From: Affinibrenneria salicis
GTDB taxonomy: Bacteria; Pseudomonadota; Gammaproteobacteria; Enterobacterales; Enterobacteriaceae
Reading direction: 5' to 3'
NCBI RefSeq assembly: GCF_008710095.1
Contig: NZ_VYKJ01000021.1
Coordinates: forward strand, 3,296 to 67,295
DNA length: 64,000 nucleotides
Shown here: one piece after another, positions 45,549-55,287 of the stretch
Position numbering within the stretch: the first letter of the stretch is position 1
Layout of the letters: each line of letters begins with the position of its first letter
The notes under the pieces: generated by a model
What the model was told of the DNA's origin: nothing
The model's input: only the letters and a program-made list of their open reading frames with translations
The model's database searches: none
Position numbers and translations under genes: made by a program

Positions 45549-47663
45549 ATGCTAATAAATTTGAGAAAATCAGTGGCGTTGGCGCTGGCGGCGGCTGCAC
45601 CGTCGGTGGCGGTCGGGGAAACGACCGATGAGACGATGGTGGTGACGGCCTCGGCGATTGAGCAGCGGCTGAAAGACGCGCCGGCCAGTATTTCGGTCAT
45701 TACTGCGGAAGATCTGCAAAGGGACATCGGCAAATCCGCCACGGATTTAGCCGATGTGTTGGATCAGGTCGCGGGCATATCCAAAGCGATCGGCACCGAT
45801 GTCAGTTCCGGCATTCAACTGCGCGGTATGCCGGCGGCTTATACTTTGCTGCTGGTCGATGGCAAACGCGTCGGGTCGAGCAACGGGGTGAAAAGCACGC
45901 AGCAGAACTACTTTGATGATATTAACTGGATCCCGATCGAATCGATTGAGCGTATTGAGATTGTGCGTGGCCCGATGTCCTCGCTCTATGGTTCCGACGC
46001 GATGGGCGGGGTGGTGAATATCATCACCAAAAAGAACACCAGCGTATGGAGCGGCGCGCTGACGGCGGGCACGCGTCAGCCGGAGGGCTCAAGCCGCGGC
46101 GATACCAATACCTATACTGCGACGCTCGGCGGGCCGCTCGGCAACGGTTTCTCATTACGCCTGAACGGTTCGTGGAATAAGCGCAACCCGGATCAAACCG
46201 ATACGAACGCTCTGCGCTTCGGCACCGGTCTGGAAGGGAAAAAACGCTATAACTATGGCGCGGAACTGACGTGGGATATTAATGACAATCATCAGCTCAG
46301 CGTCGGCGCCATCAGAGGCAAGGAGCAGGGAATTCAGGGGACGACCGATGCGGGCAGTACGGTGAACCTGCGCGGCGTGACCGAACTGGAACGCGAAAAT
46401 TATTCGATCGATTACCGCGGGCTATTCGATTTCGGCAGCGCAAAACTTTCCGCTTATCAAAATAAATATCAGAACTTCGCCAGCAATGTGCCGATCGTCT
46501 CCAATGGCGTGGCGATCGGTTCGCAGGATACCGAACTGTGGAATAAAGACCGGATTATCGAAGGAAATATTAATATTCCCTTCGAGTTTCTTGTTCCCCA
46601 GAGCATCACGTTCGGCGGGCAGTGGATGAAGGAAGAGCTGTATAATCCGCGTTCGATCGGCTCTGTCGCCGGCACCCCGACCTACGGTTCGCACCACGGC
46701 GAGGCCACCAGTAAAGGGATCTTCGTTGAGGACCAGCTTAACCTGCTGGATGACTTGTCCCTGACGCTGGGGCTGCGCCATGACGATACCGAATACGGCA
46801 GCCAGACCACGCCAAGAGCCTATCTGGTCTATCACGCCGCCGATTATCTGACCCTGAAGGGCGGCTATTCGGAAGGTTTCAAAGCGCCGTCGATCCGTCA
46901 GGCGAGTTTAGGCTTTATTGAAACGTCGCAGGGCGCCGGGTGTAACGGTTATGCGGATTACACCGGCGGCGGCTGCTACACCACCGGCAACGATAGCCTC
47001 AAGCCGGAGACCTCGGAAAACTGGGAAATCGGCGCGCTGTTTGATTATAACGGCTGGGCCGCCGGGCTGACTTTCTTCGACAGCCGCTTTAAGAACAAAC
47101 TCGCCACCGCGCCTATCGGCTATATCGATGGCGATACTTCCGGCCGTTATTGGCTGGAGCGCGTCAACCTGGATTCCGCGCGTACCCAGGGGCTGGAAGG
47201 CAATCTGGATATTCCGCTGGTGAGCGAGCCGGTTGCGCCGTGGCTGAACAGATTAACTTTACGCAATAGCTTTACGCGTATGATTAAAGCTGAGGACAGC
47301 AAAGGCGTTATGCTGGTGACCACGCCGAAGTTCACCAGTTACTCTTCGCTGGACTGGGCGGTCAACGAACAGCTGAGCCTGGCGTTTACCGCGCACTATT
47401 ACGGTAAGATGCTGGGGCTGAACAGCGCGGCGGATCAGGCCTCGCGCAGCTCAACCGCCACCGCCAGAATCCGCAATTCTTATTTCATTTATGGCCTGTC
47501 CGGCCAGTATCGCGCCAGCAAAAACCTGAAGTTTAACGTCGGGGTCGATAACCTGTTTGATAAAGATCCGGTATCGGAAAACCCGTCGGGCAGCGCAACC
47601 AGCGGTAATAACTATTATGTGCCGGGCAGAACGTTCTATGCGTCTATGACGGCGTCGTTCTGA
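45549..47663 (+). CDS. cirA: TonB-dependent catecholate siderophore receptor (CirA-type)
   Basis: The 704-residue outer membrane receptor has a signal peptide (cleavage near AVG/E, residue 23), a TonB box ETMVVTA, a plug domain (about 40-160, ending GSDAMGGVVNIITK) and a 22-strand barrel ending in FYASMTASF. The place next to lysP is that of E. coli cirA, which takes up linear catecholates and is the colicin I receptor. It is about 40 residues longer than E. coli CirA, so ligand specificity may differ. An upstream Fur box supports an iron role. Confidence 0.88.
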   Translation: MLINLRKSVALALAAAAPSVAVGETTDETMVVTASAIEQRLKDAPASISVITAEDLQRDIGKSATDLADVLDQVAGISKAIGTDVSSGIQLRGMPAAYTLLLVDGKRVGSSNGVKSTQQNYFDDINWIPIESIERIEIVRGPMSSLYGSDAMGGVVNIITKKNTSVWSGALTAGTRQPEGSSRGDTNTYTATLGGPLGNGFSLRLNGSWNKRNPDQTDTNALRFGTGLEGKKRYNYGAELTWDINDNHQLSVGAIRGKEQGIQGTTDAGSTVNLRGVTELERENYSIDYRGLFDFGSAKLSAYQNKYQNFASNVPIVSNGVAIGSQDTELWNKDRIIEGNINIPFEFLVPQSITFGGQWMKEELYNPRSIGSVAGTPTYGSHHGEATSKGIFVEDQLNLLDDLSLTLGLRHDDTEYGSQTTPRAYLVYHAADYLTLKGGYSEGFKAPSIRQASLGFIETSQGAGCNGYADYTGGGCYTTGNDSLKPETSENWEIGALFDYNGWAAGLTFFDSRFKNKLATAPIGYIDGDTSGRYWLERVNLDSARTQGLEGNLDIPLVSEPVAPWLNRLTLRNSFTRMIKAEDSKGVMLVTTPKFTSYSSLDWAVNEQLSLAFTAHYYGKMLGLNSAADQASRSSTATARIRNSYFIYGLSGQYRASKNLKFNVGVDNLFDKDPVSENPSGSATSGNNYYVPGRTFYASMTASF

Positions 47664-47706
47664 TTGTTATTGACGTCGCATAGCCGCAGCGATGCGCGTC
47701 ATGCCT

Positions 47707-47741
47707 GGCCGGCCGGTGCGTTATGACCGGCCGGCCTGTTT
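47707..47741 (+). terminator. Terminator of the cirA-type gene
   Basis: GGCCGGCCGGT (47707-47717) and ACCGGCCGGCC (47726-47736) form a perfect 11-bp stem with an eight-base loop, followed by TGTTTT. Confidence 0.82.
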
Positions 47742-48112
47742 TCTGCGCCGTCGGCCATCCGGCCCGGTCGGCAATTTCATCCGTTCGGGCGTAAAATCAT
47801 GCGCCCGCAATGGCGCCCGGCGGGATATTACCGAGCTGGCCTCTCCCGAACCTTCGCTTATTATGATTAAATGATAAACAATTGCTGATATACCCACCGT
47901 ATTTCAGGTTGCCGCGGCGCGGACGCCTTCCGTCACCCGGCTTTCCGGCCTCGCCCGGCGCGGCTGTTGCACACAGCGTTCCTCCACCGCTTAGTTCGCT
48001 AAGGGGTCAAAGAGCATTCGTTTGTCGGCGGCTTGCAGCCTGAAATCGATGGGGTATTGTATTTATTTCCCTGTAGCAGGGGGAAAGGGGCCAACCACGG
48101 GGATGTGCCAGT
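47742..48112. other. Intergenic region upstream of the hydroxyacid dehydrogenase
   Basis: No gene is seen. A short open frame (47692-47874) crosses the terminator stem and is not credible. A GGGGGAAAGGGG tract and CACGGGG near 48080-48105 provide the ribosome-binding region for the next gene. Confidence 0.4.
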
Positions 48113-49057
48113 ATGCTAAAAATCACTTTTCTCGATCGGGGTTCATTGCCCGCCGACCTGTCCTTTGATAAACCGCGCTGTGAGCATCAGTGGGAGGAGT
48201 ATGATATCACCCTGCCGGAACAGGTGACGGCGCGCGCGGCCGGCAGTGATGTTATCGTCACCAGCAAGGTGGTGCTGAACCGGGAAACGCTGCAGGCTCT
48301 GCCGCAGTTAAAGTTGATCGCGGTCATCGCGACCGGTATCAATAACATCGATCAGCAGGCGGCCGGCGAACTGGGCATCGCGATAAAAAATGTGCCGTCC
48401 TATTCCGCGCAGTCGGTATCCGAACACGTGATGGCGATGATTTTCGCGCTGCGGCACGGGCTGCCGGGCTGGCAGCACGATATACAGCGCGAACGCTGGG
48501 CCAGCCAGCGGCAGTTTTGCTATTTCGATCATCCGGTGCGGGATATCGCCGGATCGGCGCTGGGGATTATCGGCGCCGGGGCGATCGGCGGTGCGGTGGC
48601 GCGGCTGGCGTCGGCGGTAGGCATGCGCGTGCTGCTGGCCGAACGCCGGGGCGCGCCGATCTGCCGGCCGGGCTATCTGCCGTTTGAACAGGTGCTGCAG
48701 CAGGCGGACATTCTCTCGTTACACTGCCCGCTGACGGCGGAAACAGACCGTATGATCAACAGCGAAACGCTGTCGCTGTGTCATCCGTCGACGCTGCTGA
48801 TTAATACCGCGCGCGGGGGATTAGTTGACGAACCGGCGCTGCTCCATGCGCTGGAGCACGGCATTATCGGCGGCGCGGCGCTGGACAGCCTGACGCGCGA
48901 ACCGCCCGCGCGGGAAAATATTTTGCTGCAGGCGGCGAAAACCCGCGCCAATTTGCTGATTACCCCGCATATCGCCTGGAGTTCGCCTTCGGCGCTCCAG
49001 ACGTTGATGAGCAGAACTATCGACAATATCGAGCGCTTCGCCGCCGGGCAGTCCTGA
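48113..49057 (+). CDS. D-isomer-specific 2-hydroxyacid dehydrogenase
   Basis: The 314-residue NAD(P)-dependent enzyme has the Rossmann motif GIIGAGAIGGAVARLA (about 150-165), the catalytic arginine in NTARGGLVDE, a glutamate in the SLTREPP region and the histidine in TPHIAW. Family members reduce 2-keto acids such as glyoxylate or hydroxypyruvate. The opening KITFLDRGSLPA resembles glycerate dehydrogenases (HprA-type), but the substrate is not certain. It is convergent with the ABC permease gene, 70 bp apart. Confidence 0.88.
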   Translation: MLKITFLDRGSLPADLSFDKPRCEHQWEEYDITLPEQVTARAAGSDVIVTSKVVLNRETLQALPQLKLIAVIATGINNIDQQAAGELGIAIKNVPSYSAQSVSEHVMAMIFALRHGLPGWQHDIQRERWASQRQFCYFDHPVRDIAGSALGIIGAGAIGGAVARLASAVGMRVLLAERRGAPICRPGYLPFEQVLQQADILSLHCPLTAETDRMINSETLSLCHPSTLLINTARGGLVDEPALLHALEHGIIGGAALDSLTREPPARENILLQAAKTRANLLITPHIAWSSPSALQTLMSRTIDNIERFAAGQS

Positions 49058-49127
49058 GAGGGCGGGCGGTCATCGCCCGCCGTCCGCGCGTATTCTCTGC
49101 GCCGGCCGCTTAGTTCAGACGGCGATC

Positions 49128-50126
49128 TCAGGGGCGTTTCTGTACATAGGTCATCGCCAGCGCCAGCGCCAGCACCAGCCCCTTAATGATGTCCATCGCG
49201 TAATAGGGCACGGACAGCATCACCAGACCGTTTTGCAGCACGCCGAGAATCACGGCGCCGACCAGCGTGCCGAAGGCGTTGGGCTTGCCGGAACCCGCCA
49301 GCGAAAAGCCGATATAGGCGGCCGCCACCGCATCCATCAGGTAGCCGCCGCCGGCGTTGACCTGGGAGGAACCAATACGCGAAGCCAGCAAAATGCCGCC
49401 CAGACCGGCCAGCAGCGCGGAAAACACATAGGCCTGCACCCGGTAGCGGGTGGTGCGGATGCCCGCCAGTCTGGCCGCTTCGGGGTTGCCGCCGATGGCG
49501 TACATGCGACGGCCGTGTTTGGTCAGCGACAGCCAGAGCTGTACCACCAGCGTGACGATCAGCATGATGACTACGATCAGCGGCACCTGGCCGAGGGTGG
49601 AAAACACTTCCGGGATCACGCCTTCCGCCATTTCGCCGTTCGGCATCACCATATTTTGCGTGATTGAACCGCCGTAGCTGTAGGTCATGGCGACGCCCTG
49701 AATCACGAACAGACTGGCCAGCGTGGCCAGCATATCGGGAATTTTCAGCACCACGATCAGGAAGGCGTTGAACAGTCCGACCAGCGTACACAGCAGCAGC
49801 GTCAGCATAATCGCGCCGGTGGTGCCGAAGCCATGCCAGGCGAACAGCGAGATCACCAGCGCGTTGGCCAGCGAGGCGGTGGAGCCGACCGACAGGTCAA
49901 AGCCGCCGATGGACAGCGAGATCGATACGCCGATGGCGATAACGGTAACGATGGCGATCGAGCGCAGGATATTGATGATGTTGTACGGGTCAAGAAAGTT
50001 ATCCGAGGCCAGACCAAACAGGGCGATCAGCGCCACCACGGTCAGCAACATGCCCCATTTGTACAAAAATTCATACAGATGATGGCGTAAGGGTAATGTC
50101 CGCTCAGGCGAAAGTGGGTTACTCAC
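49128..50126 (-). CDS. Ribose-type sugar ABC transporter permease
   Basis: This 332-residue RbsC-family permease has eight to ten helices and the family signature SIGGFDLSVGSTASLANALV, with GGNPEAARLAGIRTTRYRVQAYVFSA-type coupling sequence. It overlaps the preceding ATPase gene by four bases. No substrate-binding protein or sugar kinase is in the immediate cluster, so the sugar is unknown. Confidence 0.9.
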   Translation of the reverse strand: MSNPLSPERTLPLRHHLYEFLYKWGMLLTVVALIALFGLASDNFLDPYNIINILRSIAIVTVIAIGVSISLSIGGFDLSVGSTASLANALVISLFAWHGFGTTGAIMLTLLLCTLVGLFNAFLIVVLKIPDMLATLASLFVIQGVAMTYSYGGSITQNMVMPNGEMAEGVIPEVFSTLGQVPLIVVIMLIVTLVVQLWLSLTKHGRRMYAIGGNPEAARLAGIRTTRYRVQAYVFSALLAGLGGILLASRIGSSQVNAGGGYLMDAVAAAYIGFSLAGSGKPNAFGTLVGAVILGVLQNGLVMLSVPYYAMDIIKGLVLALALAMTYVQKRP

Positions 50127-51637
50127 GCGGGAGTTCCTCCGGTTGAATATAATAATAATGTTTCTTCATCGACGCTGGCGGCGTCAAGTTCCGCCACGAT
50201 CCGCCCGTCCCACAGCACGCAGATACGGTCGCACAGGCCCACCAATTCAGAGAACTCGCCGGAAGCGTAGACGATGCCTTTGCCTTCGCGCGCCAGTCCG
50301 TCGATCAGGGTGAACAGGTCCTGTTTAGCCTTGATATCCACGCCTTTGGTCGGTTCGTCGAAAATCAGCACCTGGGCATTGCTGCGCAGCCACTTGCCGA
50401 TCGCCACTTTCTGCTGGTTGCCGCCGGACAGACGACGCAGGATCTGCGCCGCGCCGGTGGTGCGAATGCCCAGCCGTTCGATGACCTGCCGCGCCCACTG
50501 ACGCGCCCGCCGACGGCTGAACACGCCGTAGCGCGAAAAGCTATTATCGGCGCTGACGCTCAGGTTCATGGCGACCGACTCATCGATGAAGATGCCTTCC
50601 TTGCGGCGCTCTTCCGGCACCAGTGCTATCCCCTGTTCAACGGATCGCCAGGGCGCGCGCGGACGCCAGGCTCGCCCCCGGTACGCGCCGCGGCTGATGC
50701 GGCTGGCGCTGGCGCCGAACAGCGCTTTGCACAGTTCGGTTTTGCCGGCGCCGGCCAGCCCGGCGATGCCCAGGATCTCGCCTTCATGCAGGGTCAGAGA
50801 AATATCCTGCAGCAGGGTATCGTCGTGCAATCCGTGCACTTCGAGCAGCGGCTGGCGCGCCGGGGCGACGCGACGCGGCGGAAAGATATCGTTCAGCTGG
50901 TGGCCGAGCATTCTTTCCACGATCTGCTCGCCGTTGAGGCCCTGCATATCGCCGCTGCTGACCTGCTTGCCGTCGCGCAGTACCGTCAGGGTGTCGCAGA
51001 TATCGCGGATTTCGTGGATGCGGTGCGAAATAAACACGATGCCGATCCCCTCGGCCTGCAGGCGCCGCACCACCTGAAACAGCCGGGCGCTTTCGGCCTG
51101 ATCGAGCGGCGCGGTAGGTTCATCAAGGATAAGGAAACGGCAGCGGTGCGATAGCGCGCGCGCCAGCAAAATCTGCTGTTTTTCCGCCAGCGAACAATTT
51201 TCAAGACGCTGGCGCACGTTAATGGACACGCCCAGTTGTCCGAGCAGGGCGCGCGCCTGGCGGTGCAGCGCGCGCCAGTTCATCAGGTGCCCGTCCTGCG
51301 CCAGAGTATCCAGCATGATATTCTCGGCGACCGACAGCATCGGCACCAGCGCGGCGTCGACTTCCTGCTGCACCAGATGTATACCGTGTTGCTTTGCCTG
51401 GCGCGGCGTGCGGATCTCCACCGGCTGACCGTCGATCAGAATCTCGCCCTGATAGTGAGCGTGAGCGCCGGAGAGAATGGTCATCAGCGTGGACTTCCCC
51501 GCGCCGTTCGCGCCGGTCAGCGCGTGCACCGTCGCGCCATGCAGCGTGAAGTCAACCTGTTGCAACGCATGGAAGCCGGCAAACGAAATGGAAATGTCGC
51601 GCATTTCCAGGCTTGAGGGCCGGGTGGTGGACATCAT
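50123..51637 (-). CDS. Ribose-type sugar ABC transporter, duplicated ATPase
   Basis: The 504-residue RbsA-like protein has two ATPase halves. The first has Walker A GANGAGKST (about 43-51), a degraded signature CSLAEKQQ and Walker B LILDEPT. The second has a variant P-loop GLAGAGKTEL, signature LSGGNQQKV and LIFDEPT. Unequal halves are usual in this family. The first of two adjacent ATGs is used; AGGAA lies upstream. It forms a two-gene unit with the permease, and is divergent from hcxA. Confidence 0.9.
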   Translation of the reverse strand: MMSTTRPSSLEMRDISISFAGFHALQQVDFTLHGATVHALTGANGAGKSTLMTILSGAHAHYQGEILIDGQPVEIRTPRQAKQHGIHLVQQEVDAALVPMLSVAENIMLDTLAQDGHLMNWRALHRQARALLGQLGVSINVRQRLENCSLAEKQQILLARALSHRCRFLILDEPTAPLDQAESARLFQVVRRLQAEGIGIVFISHRIHEIRDICDTLTVLRDGKQVSSGDMQGLNGEQIVERMLGHQLNDIFPPRRVAPARQPLLEVHGLHDDTLLQDISLTLHEGEILGIAGLAGAGKTELCKALFGASASRISRGAYRGRAWRPRAPWRSVEQGIALVPEERRKEGIFIDESVAMNLSVSADNSFSRYGVFSRRRARQWARQVIERLGIRTTGAAQILRRLSGGNQQKVAIGKWLRSNAQVLIFDEPTKGVDIKAKQDLFTLIDGLAREGKGIVYASGEFSELVGLCDRICVLWDGRIVAELDAASVDEETLLLYSTGGTPA

Positions 51638-52014
51638 ATTCGATAAGGGTTCCTGACAGTCGATTCGCGACTGGCGAAAATACCATATTAACGACGTGCG
51701 TGACGCGTTATTTCAGCCGAACGACCGGTGCGCCATAAACAAAAAAGGCATAAGTTAAAGAAAAAAATTATTAACTGCCGCGACCGGAGTACATAAGATA
51801 GAGCTTTCATGCGGCAAGCCGCAGGTACGTTGGTTTTGTTACCCGGTCCATCCATGTGGCTCGCCCTTGCAGGGCCGCCTGCCCGGGCCGCTTACTGTTG
51901 TAAGTCGCCGGGGATTCGCTGCGTCACCGCCTTCCTGCAGCGCGAATATTTTGGGTAATGCGATACGCAACCCTTGTCGCCGCAAAACGCCATAACAGCA
52001 AGGAACCACATTTC
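51638..52014. other. Divergent promoter region of ABC genes and hcxA
   Basis: The 377 bp hold no gene. A short A+T-rich tract (51750-51775) is the likely core promoter zone. No binding-protein gene fragment is seen here. Confidence 0.4.
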
Positions 52015-53100
52015 ATGAGCAGCACAGATATTCGCGTCCAGGTCGGGCCGGCTAATTATTTCTCTTTCCCGGGCGCGATAGACAAATTGACGGAATTCTA
52101 TTCCGCGGATGCCCTGCGACACGCGCTGTGGATCGGCGGCCGGCGCGCGCTGAGCGCGGCCAAACCCTGGCTGCCGGCGGCCTATGCGTCCGCCGACGCC
52201 CGCCGGGCCGAAACCGGCGCGCACTGCAGCGAACGCGAAGTGGCCGAGCTGGTGGCGCTGGGCGGCGACGATCGCCAACTGGTGATCGGGATCGGCGGCG
52301 GCGCGGTGCTGGATACCGCCAAAGTAGTGGCGCGTCGTCTCGGCGTACCGCTGGTGGCCATCCCCACCATCGCCGCTACCTGCGCCGCCTGGACCCCGCT
52401 GTCGGTGTGGTATGACGACGCCGGCCAGGCGCTGCGTTTTGAGATCTTTAGCGACGCCAATCACCTGGTGCTGGTCGAGCCGCGTATTATTCTTAACGCG
52501 CCGGCCGAATACCTGCTGGCGGGTATTGGCGATACGCTGGCGAAATGGTATGAAGCGGTGGTGCTGGCGCCTCAGCCGGCGTCTCTGTCGCTGACGGTGC
52601 GGCTGGGGCTGCAGACGGCGCAGGATATTCGCGACGTGCTGTTGCGCCAGAGCGAGGCGGCGCTGAACGCTGTGCGTCAGGGCGAGCTAAGCCAGGATTT
52701 TCTCGACGTGGTGGATGCGATTATCGCCGGCGGCGGGATGGTCGGCGGGCTGGGCGAACGCTATACGCGCGTGGCCGCGGCGCACGCGATTCACAATGGG
52801 TTAACCGTACTGCCGCAGACCGAGCGTTTCCTGCACGGCACCAAAGTGGCCTACGGCATTCTGGTGCAGAGCGCGCTGTTGGGCGATGAGTCGACCCTGC
52901 GCCAGTTGAGCGCCACTTCCCGTACGCTGGGCCTGCCGGCCACGCTGGCGGCGCTGGACGTGGATATTCATGACCGGCAGGCGCTGCGGACGGTGATCGC
53001 GCGCGCGCTGCAGCCGGGCGAATCGATCCACTATCTGCCGGTCGCGCTGGATGAGCAGACGCTGTTCGCCGCGCTGGAGCGGGTTGAGGCGTTGGCGTAG
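52015..53100 (+). CDS. hcxA: Hydroxycarboxylate dehydrogenase HcxA (YbdH)
   Basis: The 361-residue iron-type alcohol/glycerol dehydrogenase family protein matches E. coli YbdH through VGPANYFSFPGAID, GIGGGAVLDTAKVVARRLG, PTIAATCAAWTPLSVWYDD and TERFLHGTKVAYGILVQSALLG. E. coli HcxA reduces 2-oxobutanoate and 2-oxoglutarate-type substrates with NADPH. Metal ligands include D and H residues in GIGDTLAKWYE, AAHAIHNGLT and RFLHGTKV. The ATG at 52015 follows AAGGAACC. Confidence 0.92.
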   Translation: MSSTDIRVQVGPANYFSFPGAIDKLTEFYSADALRHALWIGGRRALSAAKPWLPAAYASADARRAETGAHCSEREVAELVALGGDDRQLVIGIGGGAVLDTAKVVARRLGVPLVAIPTIAATCAAWTPLSVWYDDAGQALRFEIFSDANHLVLVEPRIILNAPAEYLLAGIGDTLAKWYEAVVLAPQPASLSLTVRLGLQTAQDIRDVLLRQSEAALNAVRQGELSQDFLDVVDAIIAGGGMVGGLGERYTRVAAAHAIHNGLTVLPQTERFLHGTKVAYGILVQSALLGDESTLRQLSATSRTLGLPATLAALDVDIHDRQALRTVIARALQPGESIHYLPVALDEQTLFAALERVEALA

Positions 53101-53166
53101 CGGGCGCGGCCGCCGAGGCCGAACCCGGCGGGCCGTCGGCAGACGGTCTGCCGGGGCAGGGGACGG

Positions 53167-53484
53167 TTACGACGCCGGGCGATCGGTCAGAAAGCGACGC
53201 AGCTGACGGCGCAGGCGCTGGTTTTCATCGCGTAATTGCTCGATGTTGCCCATTAGCGTCAGGGCGACGGCGATGCCGGACCAGTCGAGATCCAGTTCGC
53301 GGTGCAACTGCGTGGCGCGCCGCACGACGCACAGCGCCTCATGATCAAAGCACCACTCCGTCGTCTGCGTTTTTTTCGGCTCAACCACGCCCAGGCCAAC
53401 GATTTCCTGCAGCTCATCATGTGAAATACCGACATAGCGACAGAACTCCGTCACCGTAAAGGTTACTTCAAACTCATCAGCCAT
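53167..53484 (-). CDS. cbpM: CbpA modulator protein CbpM
   Basis: The 105-residue MerR-like helical protein ([20 protein letters not shown] to [16 protein letters not shown]) binds the J-domain of CbpA and inhibits its co-chaperone and DNA-binding activities. It lies four bases downstream of cbpA, as in E. coli. Confidence 0.94.
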   Translation of the reverse strand: MADEFEVTFTVTEFCRYVGISHDELQEIVGLGVVEPKKTQTTEWCFDHEALCVVRRATQLHRELDLDWSGIAVALTLMGNIEQLRDENQRLRRQLRRFLTDRPAS

Positions 53485-53488
53485 TGTG

Positions 53489-54448
53489 CTATTTCCATTC
53501 TGTCCGGGGATTAAACGAGGCCTGGGCGTCGGCCAACTGCTGCCAGAGTTCGGCCGTTTTGTCGTCCGGGCGCGGCGGCATAACCACTTTCAGCGCCGCA
53601 TACAGATCGCCGGTGGTTTTCTTGTTCACCAGCCCTTTGCCTTTGATGCGCAGCCGTTGACCGGTCTGGCTGCCGGGCGGGATCGTCATGCTGACCTGGC
53701 CGGTCAGCGTCGGGATCGCCACCCGCGCGCCGAGCGCCGCTTCCCACGGCGCCAGCGGCACCACGATCTGCAGATCGTGGCCGTTAATATCAAACAGCGG
53801 ATGCGGCGCAATGCGGATGGTGAGATATAAATCGCCGTTTGGACCGCCGTTAACGCCGGCCACGCCCTGGCCCTTCAGGCGAATGCGCTCCCGATCGCCG
53901 ACGCCCGCCGGGATCCTGACGTTCAGCGTTTTGGGCACCTCTCTTTCCTGCCGGCCGAATACATCGTAAACCGGCAGGCGATATTCGATGGTGCGCGATT
54001 GTTCGCTCAGCGTCTCTTCCAGCAGCATGGCGCACTCCATTTCGACATCCTGACCGCGCATCGCCTGCGCGCCGCCGCCGCGGGCGTCGAAATGTTGGCT
54101 GTAGCCGCCGCGGCCGCCGAAAATAGATTCGAAGAAGTCGGAGAAGTCCTGCCCGGCGTGGGCGGAATGCGCGCCCTGCCGTTGAGTATCGCCGCCTGGT
54201 CGCTGCCACTGGCGGCCGAAGTCGGGGTCGTCGCGGTGCTGGCGCAGCTGGTCGTATTCGGCGCGCCGTTCGCTGTCTTTCAGCACTTCATAGGCCTCGG
54301 CAACCTCCTTGAACTTGCTCTCGGCTTCCGCTTCGCTGCTGACATCGGGGTGATATTTACGTGCTAAGCGCCGGTAGGCGGTCTTGATGGCTTTCAGATC
54401 GTCAGCGGGTTTAACACCCAGAATTGCATAGTAATCCTTGAACTCCAT
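53489..54448 (-). CDS. cbpA: Curved-DNA-binding DnaJ-like co-chaperone CbpA
   Basis: The 319-residue DnaJ homologue has a J-domain (residues 1-70, [14 protein letters not shown] and the HPD motif in [10 protein letters not shown]), a G/F-type linker with GRGGYSQHF, and two C-terminal peptide-binding barrels ([19 protein letters not shown]). It partners DnaK and is a nucleoid protein that prefers curved DNA in stationary phase. A zinc-finger region is absent, as usual for CbpA. Confidence 0.95.
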   Translation of the reverse strand: MEFKDYYAILGVKPADDLKAIKTAYRRLARKYHPDVSSEAEAESKFKEVAEAYEVLKDSERRAEYDQLRQHRDDPDFGRQWQRPGGDTQRQGAHSAHAGQDFSDFFESIFGGRGGYSQHFDARGGGAQAMRGQDVEMECAMLLEETLSEQSRTIEYRLPVYDVFGRQEREVPKTLNVRIPAGVGDRERIRLKGQGVAGVNGGPNGDLYLTIRIAPHPLFDINGHDLQIVVPLAPWEAALGARVAIPTLTGQVSMTIPPGSQTGQRLRIKGKGLVNKKTTGDLYAALKVVMPPRPDDKTAELWQQLADAQASFNPRTEWK

Positions 54449-54627
54449 GAGGCGGTATCCTCAATTCATCTGTGGTCGGAGGCCGGTCTGGCGCCTCGTC
54501 GGGTGCCTGGTCGCGTACCTCGCGGCAACGGCGCCGGCGGCGCCGTTTTCCTGCGGGCACTTGGTTTGAGTTTAGCGCTTTATGCTGGACAGGGGCAGTC
54601 TTTGCCAGAAAATGTGCTCGCCGACGC

Positions 54628-54840
54628 TCAGCGCAACTTCTCATACGGAAACGCGGTTTTAATATAGCGGGTGTAATAGCGGTTCTTACTGGTGCTGTTC
54701 ATCAGCTCTTCATAGATCATACGCGCCACGTTGCGGTACTGGTACAGCCCGCCGTTCAGCATTTCAATTTCCAGAATATGTTTCTCTTCATCATAACCGA
54801 CGGAAAACAGCTCGGCGGATGATACTCGTTTACGTAGCAA
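54628..54840 (-). CDS. KTSC domain protein
   Basis: This 70-residue protein reads VSSAELFSVGYDEEKHILEI and LNGGLYQYRNVARMIYEELM, the KTSC fold. The family motif is a terminal Lys-Thr-Ser-Cys-like region; here the end reads YIKTAFPYEKLR. KTSC proteins are widespread small cytoplasmic proteins, some linked to RNA or lysyl-tRNA synthetase, with no settled role. It stands alone upstream of the chemoreceptor region on the opposite strand. Confidence 0.8.
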   Translation of the reverse strand: MLRKRVSSAELFSVGYDEEKHILEIEMLNGGLYQYRNVARMIYEELMNSTSKNRYYTRYIKTAFPYEKLR

Positions 54841-55158
54841 ATCAATGTCCTCCTGACTTTACGCGTCTCTCATCTTTAGCGATGAAAGATCGAAATCGCA
54901 ACTTTTTGACTGAGTTGGGCGGCGCCGTATCATGGGACATTCAACGTCTTCCCGGGCCGTTTTGGCGCCGGCCCCGGTGAATGCCATACGCTGAGTCAGG
55001 GCGGATCGCCGGGCTAAATCCTCGTGCGGAACAGGGGGATAATACCCCGGCGCAGGAGGAAACTCACGCCAAAGATAGCGCGCTATGCATTGCCGCATAT
55101 TGCCCGACGCTTCATTGTGGGAGATCAAACTTTGGCCGGATAAGTTCGGGAAAATCAT
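54841..55158. other. Divergent region upstream of the first chemoreceptor
   Basis: No credible gene is present; open frames in both strands lack family resemblance. The region holds the KTSC gene promoter and leads into a sigma-28-type promoter. Confidence 0.4.
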
Positions 55159-55185
55159 TAAAGAAACGGCATCGCGGGACGATAA
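55159..55185 (+). promoter_or_regulatory. Sigma-28 (FliA) promoter of the frameshifted chemoreceptor
   Basis: TAAAGAAA (55159-55166), 11 bases, then GACGATAA (55178-55185) matches the flagellar class 3 consensus TAAAGTTT-N11-GCCGATAA. It lies about 100 bp upstream of the start at 55288. Confidence 0.78.
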
Positions 55186-55287
55186 AAAATACGTGAGTTA
55201 AATCACACTATGGCAACCGGTCTGTGAGATACCGGCGCAGCGGCTGCTCCTGTTTAGACATTTGGTTAATTGAAGGGAGAACATCCA

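Noticed and set aside
47692..47874. 60-codon open frame after cirA
   Set aside because: It is read through the cirA terminator stem and has no recognisable content.
54859..55158. 99-codon minus-strand open frame upstream of the chemoreceptor
   Set aside because: No family resemblance, and it runs across the divergent promoter region.
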